A DNA stretch of 64,000 bases. It comes from Arcobacter sp. CECT 8983 (lineage in GTDB: Bacteria > Campylobacterota > Campylobacteria > Campylobacterales > Arcobacteraceae). The position numbers and the translations under genes are program-made. Every line of letters begins with the position of its first letter. Positions within the stretch are counted from its first letter, which is position 1. This document shows positions 19,873 through 30,038 of the stretch, piece by piece. The notes beneath the pieces are model-generated. The model ran no database searches and had not been told where the DNA came from. It saw only the letters and a list, made by a program, of their open reading frames with translations. Location: NCBI RefSeq assembly GCF_004118855.1, contig NZ_PDKF01000004.1, forward strand, positions 583,604 through 647,603, written 5' to 3'.

Positions 19873-20799
19873 ATGTCTAAAAAGTATAGATTAGTTACAA
19901 GAAGTGATATGGATGGTTTAGTGTGTGGAACACTAATGAAATACCTAGGTATTATAGATGAAATAACTTTTGTTCACCCAAAAGATATGCAAGATGGAAA
20001 AATTGAAATAACGCAAAACGATATTACAACAAACTTACCATATGTAGATGGTGTTTACCTAGCATTTGATCACCATTTTTCAGAAACACTAAGAAATGAA
20101 AAAAGAGATAACCATATAATTGAAGCTGATGCACCAAGTGCTGCTGAAGTTGTATATCAATATTATGGAGGAGATGAAAAGTTTCCTTCAACTTTTAGAC
20201 CTATGATGGATGCAGCAAACAAAGCAGACAGTGCTAGCTTTACAAAAGAAGATATTCTTAATCCACAAGGTTGGGAGCTATTAAGTTTCTTAATGGATTC
20301 AAGAACTGGTCTTGGAAGATTTAGAGAATTTACTGTTTCAAACTATCAACTGATGATGGATTTAATTGACTATTGTAAAGACCATACAATTGAAGATATA
20401 TTAAAACTATCAGATGTAAAAGAGAGAGTTGATTTATACTTCAAATATGAAAAAGAGTTTGAAGAACAACTAAAAAGATGTACTACAATAAAAGCTAATC
20501 TTGCAATTATTGATTATAGAAGTGAAGAGATTATTTATCCTGGAAATAGATTTTTAGTATATGCTTTACATCCAGAAATTAATATATCTATGCATGTTGT
20601 ATGGGGAAGAGAAAAACAAAATGTAGTATTTTCTCCTGGTAAATCAATTATTAATAAAACTTCAAAAACAAATGTTGGTGAGTTAATGCTTAAATATGGT
20701 GGCGGAGGTCACAAAGCTGCTGGTGGTTGTCAAATTGACCACGATAAGGCAGAACAAGTATTAGAAGAGTTAATTACTCAAATCAACGCTGACGGTTAA
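19873..20799 (+). CDS. DHH-family phosphoesterase
   Basis: Metal-dependent phosphoesterase of the DHH/DHHA1 superfamily, often annotated as exopolyphosphatase-like or oligoribonuclease-like. Visible motifs are TRSDMDGLVCG (aspartates binding Mn), AFDHHFSE (the DHH motif) and the C-terminal GGGGHKAAGGC of DHHA1. I prefer the second ATG (19873) because TAGGAG at 19858-19863 is nine bases upstream of it but only three from the first. It follows leuB by 18 bases. The substrate (cyclic dinucleotide, nanoRNA or polyphosphate) is unresolved. Confidence 0.82.
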   Translation: MSKKYRLVTRSDMDGLVCGTLMKYLGIIDEITFVHPKDMQDGKIEITQNDITTNLPYVDGVYLAFDHHFSETLRNEKRDNHIIEADAPSAAEVVYQYYGGDEKFPSTFRPMMDAANKADSASFTKEDILNPQGWELLSFLMDSRTGLGRFREFTVSNYQLMMDLIDYCKDHTIEDILKLSDVKERVDLYFKYEKEFEEQLKRCTTIKANLAIIDYRSEEIIYPGNRFLVYALHPEINISMHVVWGREKQNVVFSPGKSIINKTSKTNVGELMLKYGGGGHKAAGGCQIDHDKAEQVLEELITQINADG

Positions 20800-20813
20800 T
20801 CTTTTAACTGTTT

Positions 20814-20842
20814 AAATAAATAGGATAAAATCCTATTTATTT
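20814..20842. terminator. Bidirectional terminator between the DHH gene and the BCCT transporter
   Basis: A perfect inverted repeat of AAATAAATAGGAT and its complement around a tiny loop, followed by T-rich sequence on both sides. It overlaps the transporter stop codon and serves both convergent genes. Confidence 0.75.
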
Positions 20843-22888
20843 GTTTGTTTCACTTTCATTATCTAATAAATCATCATGTTCATCCATATCCCAAGGAAGT
20901 GTAGCTGGTGTAGTATGAATAAATCTTAAATATCTTTCAAACTGAGTAATAATATCATTGATAATTGTATGCTCCTCATAACCATATAAATCATAATGTA
21001 ATGCTCCTCTTTTTAAGAAGGCTTCGGCATTATAATAGTATTTTTGCTTTTTATTTGCATCTTCTAAGTGAGCAAACTCTGGTATTTCGTATTCTCTTAA
21101 TCTTACTTCATATGTAAACCTAATATTGTCATCTTTATAAATAGTAATAATAGATCTTACATACTCCTCATCATATTCAATGTCACAATCCCATTCTGAT
21201 TGGCTAAGCTCTTTCTTTAACTTCTTCATGCTGTTTAGAACATCTTTTTTTATAAAGTTCACAACAACACCTTTTTTAGGGAAATTAATTAGCTCTTTAA
21301 GTCTTCCTTTCCAAAAATCCTCATTATCAATACTTGGATGTTGGAAATTCATATTTACATTATGTTGTAAACTATCTTCTCTGTGGTCTTCAATAATTAA
21401 AGCTCTCCACATTCCAATAGCTGCAATTATCATAATAATAGCAAATGGCAAGGCACTTACAATAGAAGCTGTTTGCAAGGCTCCTAATCCACCTGCAACA
21501 AGAAGAATAGATGCAACTAAACCTTCTAAAATTACCCAAAATGATCTTTGCCAAATAGGAGTATGAATTACTCCACCTGAAGCTAAAGAATCAATTACAA
21601 GTGAACCTGAGTCAGAAGAAGTTACAAAGAACGTAATAATTAAAAATACAGCAATAAAAGATAAAACATCAGTTAAAGGCAGTCTTTCAAAAAGTTTGAA
21701 TAGTGCAATGGCTTTATCATTTTGTACTTCTGTTATTAGTGAATCATACCCTTGAACCATAACCATATGTAAAGCTGTATCACCAAAAACTGAGAACCAA
21801 AGGAATGTAAAAATTGTAGGTACTAACATAACTCCAACAACAAATTGTCTTATTGTTCTACCTTTACTGATTTTTGCAATAAACAGACCTACAAAAGGAG
21901 CCCATGCAATTGTCCAACCAAAAATAAATAGAGTCCAGTTTCCAATCCAATCATTTGAAATATATGCTTGTAAGCTAAAAGTTCTTTCTACAATATTACT
22001 TAAGTAACTACCTGTATTTTCTAAAAAAGTATTTAAAATAAATATTGTAGGACCAACAATAAATACAAAAGTCATTAAAGCAATAGCTAGATATATATTT
22101 AATAAAGATAATCTTTTTACCCCTTTATCCATACCTGCAAGTACTGAAAAAAGTGCCATGGCAGTAATAACAACAATTGCAATAATTTGATTAAATATAC
22201 TTACTTCAATGCTAGGCCACAAATAGTTTAATCCTGCATTTATTTGTGAAACAGATAAACCTAAAGTTGTAGCAATACCAAATAGTGTACCTAAAATAGC
22301 AAAGGTATCAACAGTATGTCCTGCTGGACCATGTATTTTTTCTCCAATAAGTGGATAAAGTGTTGATCTCATAGATAATGGTAAACCATGTCTAAATGCA
22401 AAATATGCAAGTGATAGACCAACTAAACCATAAATAGCCCAAATATGGAATCCCCAGTGAAAATATGCAATTTGCATTGCTTGTTTAGCAGCTGCAATTG
22501 TTTGTGCTGCACCTTCTGGTGGTTCTGCATAGTGTAAAATGGGTTCTGCAACACCAAAGAAAAGTAAGGCTATACCATAACCTGCTGAAAATAACATTGC
22601 AAACCAAGAGGAAAAACTATATTCAGGTTCTGAGTGATCAGGACCTAATTTTATATTACCCCAAGGAGACAAGGCAATACATACAATAAATATTAAAAAT
22701 AAAGCAACAGCTAACATATAGAACCAACCAAAATCATTAGTTATATATTTTAACGTTACAGAAAATACTTCTCCCATAAGTTTAGGGTCACTAATTGTTC
22801 CAACAACTAATAGAAATATAACTATAACTGCTGGAACAAAAACTGGAAGAAGAACTGTCGAATTAGATTTTTTTAATTTTTCTAACAC
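20837..22888 (-). CDS. BCCT-family betaine/choline/carnitine transporter
   Basis: Secondary transporter for a quaternary ammonium osmolyte. Twelve hydrophobic helices span residues 10-510, with the BCCT signature HWGFHIWAIYGLVGLSLAYFAF and the aromatic region GWTIAWAPFVGLFIAKISKGRT. A hydrophilic C-terminal tail of about 170 acidic residues is unusually long and may be regulatory, as in BetP- or BetT-type carriers. No biosynthetic partner genes are adjacent, so uptake for osmoprotection is the simplest reading. Confidence 0.9.
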   Translation of the reverse strand: MLEKLKKSNSTVLLPVFVPAVIVIFLLVVGTISDPKLMGEVFSVTLKYITNDFGWFYMLAVALFLIFIVCIALSPWGNIKLGPDHSEPEYSFSSWFAMLFSAGYGIALLFFGVAEPILHYAEPPEGAAQTIAAAKQAMQIAYFHWGFHIWAIYGLVGLSLAYFAFRHGLPLSMRSTLYPLIGEKIHGPAGHTVDTFAILGTLFGIATTLGLSVSQINAGLNYLWPSIEVSIFNQIIAIVVITAMALFSVLAGMDKGVKRLSLLNIYLAIALMTFVFIVGPTIFILNTFLENTGSYLSNIVERTFSLQAYISNDWIGNWTLFIFGWTIAWAPFVGLFIAKISKGRTIRQFVVGVMLVPTIFTFLWFSVFGDTALHMVMVQGYDSLITEVQNDKAIALFKLFERLPLTDVLSFIAVFLIITFFVTSSDSGSLVIDSLASGGVIHTPIWQRSFWVILEGLVASILLVAGGLGALQTASIVSALPFAIIMIIAAIGMWRALIIEDHREDSLQHNVNMNFQHPSIDNEDFWKGRLKELINFPKKGVVVNFIKKDVLNSMKKLKKELSQSEWDCDIEYDEEYVRSIITIYKDDNIRFTYEVRLREYEIPEFAHLEDANKKQKYYYNAEAFLKRGALHYDLYGYEEHTIINDIITQFERYLRFIHTTPATLPWDMDEHDDLLDNESETNK

Positions 22889-22931
22889 ATATAATCCTTT
22901 CTTAAAAAAGAATTATATTAGCAAAATGTGA

Positions 22932-23294
22932 CTAAGAATTTAATTTGTTTAGTAATCTCTTTGTAAATTCATCAAAAGATGGAAGAGATAAATTTGCTTC
23001 TCTTTGTTTCTTCCCCCACATTGGTTCAGGGAAATAAGAGTCTTCTTTAAATCTAGCCATTATATGAAAATGTACATGTGGTACATAATTTCCAAAAGAA
23101 GCTATATTTATTTTTTCTGGAGTGTAATATTCAAGCATATGTTTTTCTATAATATCTAGACATCTAAATATTTCAGTTTTTGTTTTATTATCACATTGTG
23201 AAAACTCTTTTATATTTTCATTTGTAAAAATAATAAGCCATGGAATTTCACTTTTTTCTACTTTTATATTTATTAAGTCATTTTTATATATCAT
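22932..23294 (-). CDS. HIT-family nucleotide-binding protein
   Basis: Nucleotide hydrolase or transferase of the histidine triad superfamily, with the motif HVHFHIMAR. The open frame extends upstream to 23459, but I place the start at the ATG at 23294, which has GTGAGAA just upstream and gives a normal 120-residue HIT protein starting MIYKND. The extra 55 residues have no similarity to HIT domains and cover the intergenic leader. Substrate unknown. Confidence 0.8.
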   Translation of the reverse strand: MIYKNDLINIKVEKSEIPWLIIFTNENIKEFSQCDNKTKTEIFRCLDIIEKHMLEYYTPEKINIASFGNYVPHVHFHIMARFKEDSYFPEPMWGKKQREANLSLPSFDEFTKRLLNKLNS

Positions 23295-23426
23295 TGTTTT
23301 CTCACTAGTTAAATTGTAAATTAATACTAACATAGCCCTAATTAAACTATATTTAAGCAATAAATAACTATAATCCAAATCCATTTTTCCAACCATAGAG
23401 GAATTTTTTATAAAATTTTTGTGTTT

Positions 23427-23635
23427 TATAAAGAGTTGGGCAGAACCAGAAAAAAGCAAATAGCCCTTGTCTCAAACGAGATACAATGGTTGTTTAAGCT
23501 TGGCTCCGCCGATTTTTATTGCAATGCAATATATAAAAATCGGGGCGAACTACAAAAAAGCAAAGCAGTTTGCTTTTTTCAAGTGTAGTTCTTCCCTGTT
23601 GGAATGTGGTAATAAACACAAAAGAGGAATGACTG
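23427..23635 (+). promoter_or_regulatory. Promoter and folded leader of the rpmJ-rplQ operon
   Basis: The gene-free stretch 23295-23635 holds a TATAAA box at 23427-23432 and then three consecutive hairpins. One is near 23467-23486. The second (23509-23543) pairs CCGATTTTTAT with its complement. The third (23547-23591) pairs GAACTAC and AAAAAAGCAAA with their complements. The sequence AAAAAAGCAAA also occurs at 23450-23460, so the same right arm could pair with either copy. An AGAGGA ribosome binding site precedes rpmJ. A regulatory leader is inferred. Confidence 0.55.
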
Positions 23636-23749
23636 ATGAAAGTTAGAGCTTCAGTAAAAAAAATGTGTGATAAATGTAAAGTTATCAAAAGAAAAGGTAT
23701 CGTTAGAGTAATCTGCGAAAACAAAAAACATAAACAGAGACAAGGATAA
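23636..23749 (+). CDS. rpmJ: Ribosomal protein bL36
   Basis: 37-residue ribosomal protein starting [15 protein letters not shown], with the zinc-ribbon cysteines and the final KHKQRQG. This is the zinc-binding type (C-x2-C ... C ... H). It opens the operon and ends three bases before rpsM. The usual infA neighbour is missing just upstream. Confidence 0.95.
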   Translation: MKVRASVKKMCDKCKVIKRKGIVRVICENKKHKQRQG

Positions 23750-23752
23750 TCG

Positions 23753-24115
23753 ATGGCAAGAATTGCAGGTGTTGATTTACCAAATAAAAAAAGAATGGAA
23801 TATGCGTTAACGTATATTTATGGAATTGGTTTACATAACTCTAGATTAATCTTAGACGCTACTGGTATCTCTTATGATAAAAGAGCACACGAATTAACAG
23901 AAGACGAAGCAGCAGCAATTAGACAAGAAATCCAAAAGAACTATATGGTTGAGGGTGATCTTAGAAAAAAAGTTGCAATGGATATCAAATCTTTAATGGA
24001 TTTAGGTTCATACAGAGGTTTAAGACATAGAAAAGGTTTACCTTGTAGAGGGCAAAAGACTAAAACTAATGCCAGAACAAGAAAAGGTAAAAAGAAAACT
24101 GTTGGTGCAGCATAA
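23753..24115 (+). CDS. rpsM: Ribosomal protein uS13
   Basis: Small-subunit head protein contacting 16S rRNA and the tRNAs. Starts [22 protein letters not shown] and ends in the basic tail with [18 protein letters not shown]. Full 120 aa. Follows rpmJ by three bases. Confidence 0.97.
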   Translation: MARIAGVDLPNKKRMEYALTYIYGIGLHNSRLILDATGISYDKRAHELTEDEAAAIRQEIQKNYMVEGDLRKKVAMDIKSLMDLGSYRGLRHRKGLPCRGQKTKTNARTRKGKKKTVGAA

Positions 24116-24127
24116 GAAGGATAACGA

Positions 24128-24520
24128 ATGGCAAAAAGAAAAGTAACTAGAAAAAAAGTTGTAAAAAAGAATATTGCTGACGGTATCGTTCATATTGCAG
24201 CAACGTTCAATAACACTATGGTAACAGTAACTGACTCTGCTGGTAATGCAATCGCATGGTCAAGTGCAGGAAACTTAGGATTCAAAGGTTCTAAAAAATC
24301 TACTCCATTTGCAGCTCAACAAGCTGTTGAAGATGCAATGACTAAAGCTATGGAACATGGTATCAAAAATGTAGGTATTAAAATCCAAGGGCCAGGTTCA
24401 GGTAGAGATACAGCAGTTAAATCTGTTGGAGCTATAGAAGGTATTTCTGTTAAGTGGTTTAAAGATGTAACACCTTTACCACACAACGGTTGTAGACCTC
24501 CTAAAAGAAGAAGAGTGTAA
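24128..24520 (+). CDS. rpsK: Ribosomal protein uS11
   Basis: Platform protein of the 30S subunit. [26 protein letters not shown] and the C-terminal [13 protein letters not shown] are hallmarks. 130 aa, in order after rpsM. Confidence 0.97.
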   Translation: MAKRKVTRKKVVKKNIADGIVHIAATFNNTMVTVTDSAGNAIAWSSAGNLGFKGSKKSTPFAAQQAVEDAMTKAMEHGIKNVGIKIQGPGSGRDTAVKSVGAIEGISVKWFKDVTPLPHNGCRPPKRRRV

Positions 24521-24531
24521 GGAGTATAGGT

Positions 24532-25158
24532 ATGGCAAGATATAGAGGACCAAGAGAAAAGATTGAAAGAAGATTGGATGCAGACCTTGGATTAAAAGGT
24601 GAAAGAAGACTTAACGGAAAATCTGCATTAGAGAAAAGACCATATGCTCCAGGACAACATGGACAAAGAAGAACTAAGATTTCTGAGTATGGTTTACAAC
24701 TAAGAGAAAAACAAAAAGCTAAATACTTCTATGGTGTATCTGAAAAACAATTCAGAAAATATTTCAAAGAAGCTGCAAGAAGAGATGGTAATACAGGGGC
24801 AAACCTTATTACATTAATCGAGCAAAGATTAGATAACGTTGTATTTAGAATGGGATTCGCTTCAACTAGAGCGAGTGCAAGACAATTTACAACTCATGGA
24901 CATATCCTAGTTGATGGTAAGAAAGTTGATATTCCTTCTTACGTTGTTAAACCAGGACAAAAAATTGAGATTAAAGAAAAATCTAAATCTAACCCACAAA
25001 TCGTTAGAGCATTAGAATTAACTAACCAAACTGGTATGGTTGAATGGGTTGATGTAGATAAAGATAAAGTATTCGGAATTTTTACAAGAATCCCAACAAG
25101 AGAAGAAGTTGTTATTCCTGTTGAAGAAAGATTAATCGTAGAGTTATATTCTAAATAA
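24532..25158 (+). CDS. rpsD: Ribosomal protein uS4
   Basis: Primary 16S rRNA-binding assembly protein, with an S4 domain near residues 98-160 ([19 protein letters not shown]). The N-terminus has no zinc cysteines, so it is the zinc-independent form. In other bacteria S4 represses this operon, so it is a candidate ligand for the folded leader. 208 aa. Confidence 0.97.
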   Translation: MARYRGPREKIERRLDADLGLKGERRLNGKSALEKRPYAPGQHGQRRTKISEYGLQLREKQKAKYFYGVSEKQFRKYFKEAARRDGNTGANLITLIEQRLDNVVFRMGFASTRASARQFTTHGHILVDGKKVDIPSYVVKPGQKIEIKEKSKSNPQIVRALELTNQTGMVEWVDVDKDKVFGIFTRIPTREEVVIPVEERLIVELYSK

Positions 25159-25173
25159 TAAATAAGGTTAGCT

Positions 25174-26172
25174 ATGAAAAAATTTGCAGACACACCGTTT
25201 TTACCAACAGAAGTTGAGATAGAAGCTATCAGTGATAATGAGGCTAAAATATCAGCATATCCATTTGAAAGTGGTTTTGCAATTACTTTAGCACACCCTT
25301 TAAGAAGACTTCTTCTTTCTAGCTCGGTTGGATACGCTCCAATCGCAGTTAAAATCGAAGGAGCTTCACATGAGTTTGACTCATTAAGAGGAATGCTTGA
25401 AGATATAGCTATTTTTATAATTAATCTAAAAAATATTAAGTTTAAAATCAATGGTGATGAAGATCAAGTTGTAGTTGAATACTCTTTTGATGGACCAAAA
25501 GAAATCAAAGGTGAAGACTTAGTAAACTCTGATGTAGAAGTAGTTTCTCCAGATGTTCACTTAGCAACTATCAACTCTGATTGTAACTTAACTTTCTCTG
25601 TTATTATTCAAAGAGGTATTGGTTATATGCCTTCTGAAGATATTAGAGAAATCGTAGGATCAGATTATATTCCAATTGACGCTTTCTTTACACCAGTAAA
25701 AAAAGTTGTTTACGATATTGAAAAAATGTTAGTTGAAGATAATCCTAACTTTGAAAAAGCTGTATTTAATGTACAAACAAATGGACAAATTACTCCAATT
25801 GCTGCTTTTAAAGAAGCAGTATCTGTTATGTACTCTCAAATGTCAGTATTTAACAAAGTATTTGATTTATCTGAAGTAACAGTTAGCGATGCTGGTGAAG
25901 AACCAGTTGAGTTAAAAGATTTAATTGTAAAAATTGATGATTTAAATTTAAGTGCTAGATCTTTCAACTCTTTAGATAGAGCTGGATTAAAATTCTTAGG
26001 TGAACTAGTACTTATGAGTGAAGTAGAAGTAAAAAATATTAAAAATCTTGGAAAAAAATCTTTTGATGAAATCTCAGAGAAATTAGAGTCTTTAGGTTTC
26101 CCAATTGAGAATACACTTCCAGAAAATGTTGCATCGGCTTTAAGAAGAAAGCTTGAGCAACTTAAAGCATAA
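25174..26172 (+). CDS. rpoA: RNA polymerase alpha subunit
   Basis: N-terminal dimerisation domain with FAITLAHPLRRLLLSS, and C-terminal domain (about 255-325) with LNLSARSFNSLDRAGLKFLGEL and the helix KNLGKKSFDEI that binds UP elements and regulators. 332 aa. Position after rpsD is the standard bacterial order. Confidence 0.97.
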   Translation: MKKFADTPFLPTEVEIEAISDNEAKISAYPFESGFAITLAHPLRRLLLSSSVGYAPIAVKIEGASHEFDSLRGMLEDIAIFIINLKNIKFKINGDEDQVVVEYSFDGPKEIKGEDLVNSDVEVVSPDVHLATINSDCNLTFSVIIQRGIGYMPSEDIREIVGSDYIPIDAFFTPVKKVVYDIEKMLVEDNPNFEKAVFNVQTNGQITPIAAFKEAVSVMYSQMSVFNKVFDLSEVTVSDAGEEPVELKDLIVKIDDLNLSARSFNSLDRAGLKFLGELVLMSEVEVKNIKNLGKKSFDEISEKLESLGFPIENTLPENVASALRRKLEQLKA

Positions 26173-26186
26173 TTTAAGGGTTTGAT

Positions 26187-26537
26187 ATGAGACATAAGCA
26201 CGGATATAGAAGATTAAACAGAACATCTTCTCATAGAAAAGCATTACTAAAAAACTTAGCAATCGCTTTAATCGAAAGAGAGAAGATTGAAACAACTGTA
26301 CCAAAAGCAAAAGAGTTAAGAAGATATATTGAGAGATTAGTTACAACTTCTAGAAATGCTGATTTTAACACTCACAGAGCTGTTTTCAAAGCATTACAAC
26401 ATAAAGAAGCTACTAAAAAACTAATTAATGAAATTGCACCAAAATACGAAGGTAGAAATGGTGGATATACTTCAATAATTAAAACAAGAATTAGAAGAGG
26501 TGATGCTACTCAAATGGCATTCATTTCTTTTGTTTAA
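26187..26537 (+). CDS. rplQ: Ribosomal protein bL17
   Basis: 50S protein at the exit tunnel. [21 protein letters not shown] and [12 protein letters not shown] at the end are diagnostic. 116 aa. Last gene of the operon, followed by a strong terminator. Confidence 0.97.
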   Translation: MRHKHGYRRLNRTSSHRKALLKNLAIALIEREKIETTVPKAKELRRYIERLVTTSRNADFNTHRAVFKALQHKEATKKLINEIAPKYEGRNGGYTSIIKTRIRRGDATQMAFISFV

Positions 26538-26562
26538 TCTTTAAATAGATTAACTACTCTTC

Positions 26563-26596
26563 AAAAGGCAGAAGTCATTGACTTTTGCCTTTTTTT
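26563..26596 (+). terminator. Terminator of the ribosomal protein operon
   Basis: A stem of about 13 base pairs (AAAGGCAGAAGTC with its complement, one G-U pair) is followed by a run of seven T. Classic Rho-independent form. Confidence 0.9.
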
Positions 26597-26662
26597 ATTT
26601 CTAAAAAATTATACTTTTTAAATATCAAAATTTCATTTACCAGATTTTAATCATTTTTTTTA

Positions 26663-26668
26663 TATAAT
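26663..26668 (+). promoter_or_regulatory. -10 box of the gatA promoter
   Basis: TATAAT preceded by a T-rich stretch, about 43 bases before the gatA start and after the rplQ terminator. No clear -35 hexamer, as is common in this phylum. Confidence 0.6.
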
Positions 26669-26710
26669 GGCGCGTTATACTATATATTTGTAAAACTCTA
26701 GGAGAAACAT

Positions 26711-29535
<2,825 letters not shown>

Positions 29536-29537
<2 letters not shown>

Positions 29538-29563
29538 AAGTGATGTTATAAACATCATCTTTT
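29536..29563 (+). terminator. guaB terminator hairpin
   Basis: Stem TGATGTT with AACATCA around a three-base loop, flanked by AAAAG and CTTTT that extend the pairing, immediately at the guaB stop codon. Confidence 0.75.
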
Positions 29564-29569
29564 AAACTT

Positions 29570-29740
29570 ATTCTGCGTTGAAGATTGATTTTTTATTCTC
29601 ATGTACTTTGTGTACACTCCGAGAAAAAATCAATCTTCGCCTTGACTAAATCTAAAATCTACTATTTCTAACATCACTTTTAGATTCCATTGAGTTTTTT
29701 ATCTGATATCAGTACACTTTGATAAGATATCAGATGATTT
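29570..29740. repeat. Cluster of nested inverted repeats
   Basis: Part of the gene-free stretch 29538-30038. A long hairpin at 29580-29638 pairs GAAGATTGATTTTTT..CTC with its complement. AATCTAAAA (29649-29657) pairs with TTTTAGATT (29678-29686). ATCTGATATC (29701-29710) pairs with GATATCAGAT (29726-29735). A copy of AACATCACTTTT near 29670-29681 mirrors the start of the guaB terminator. This marks the left edge of the accessory island. No open reading frame of note was seen here. Confidence 0.65.
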
Positions 29741-29990
29741 CTCAATATCTTAACAATCAGATCATTTAAAAAATTATATCCAATATAAATGACAGTAAAA
29801 AATATTACATATTGAAATATATTATTTTATATTTTATTAAAATATGCCTATTTATAGGATTTTATCTAACTTAATATTATAACATTGAAATGTATTCCTA
29901 TTAAGTGATTTTATGGGCAATTAATATATAATGTATTACTAATAAATAGTTAGACAAATACAATAAAGTAAACTTCTTAAGTATATTTGA

Positions 29991-29996
29991 TATAAT
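29991..29996 (+). promoter_or_regulatory. -10 box for the Wadjet-like operon
   Basis: TATAAT in an extremely AT-rich stretch about 43 bases before the first codon of the SMC-like gene. No convincing -35. Confidence 0.5.
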
Positions 29997-30038
29997 ATAT
30001 ATTAATATAAAACTTATAAGACTGCAAAAGGATAGAAA

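Noticed and set aside
23295-23459. N-terminal extension of the HIT protein
   Set aside because: The extra residues do not resemble HIT domains and the ATG at 23294 has a ribosome binding site. I treat the rest as intergenic.
29570-29740. CRISPR array
   Set aside because: Repeats are inverted, not direct and evenly spaced, and no cas genes are present.
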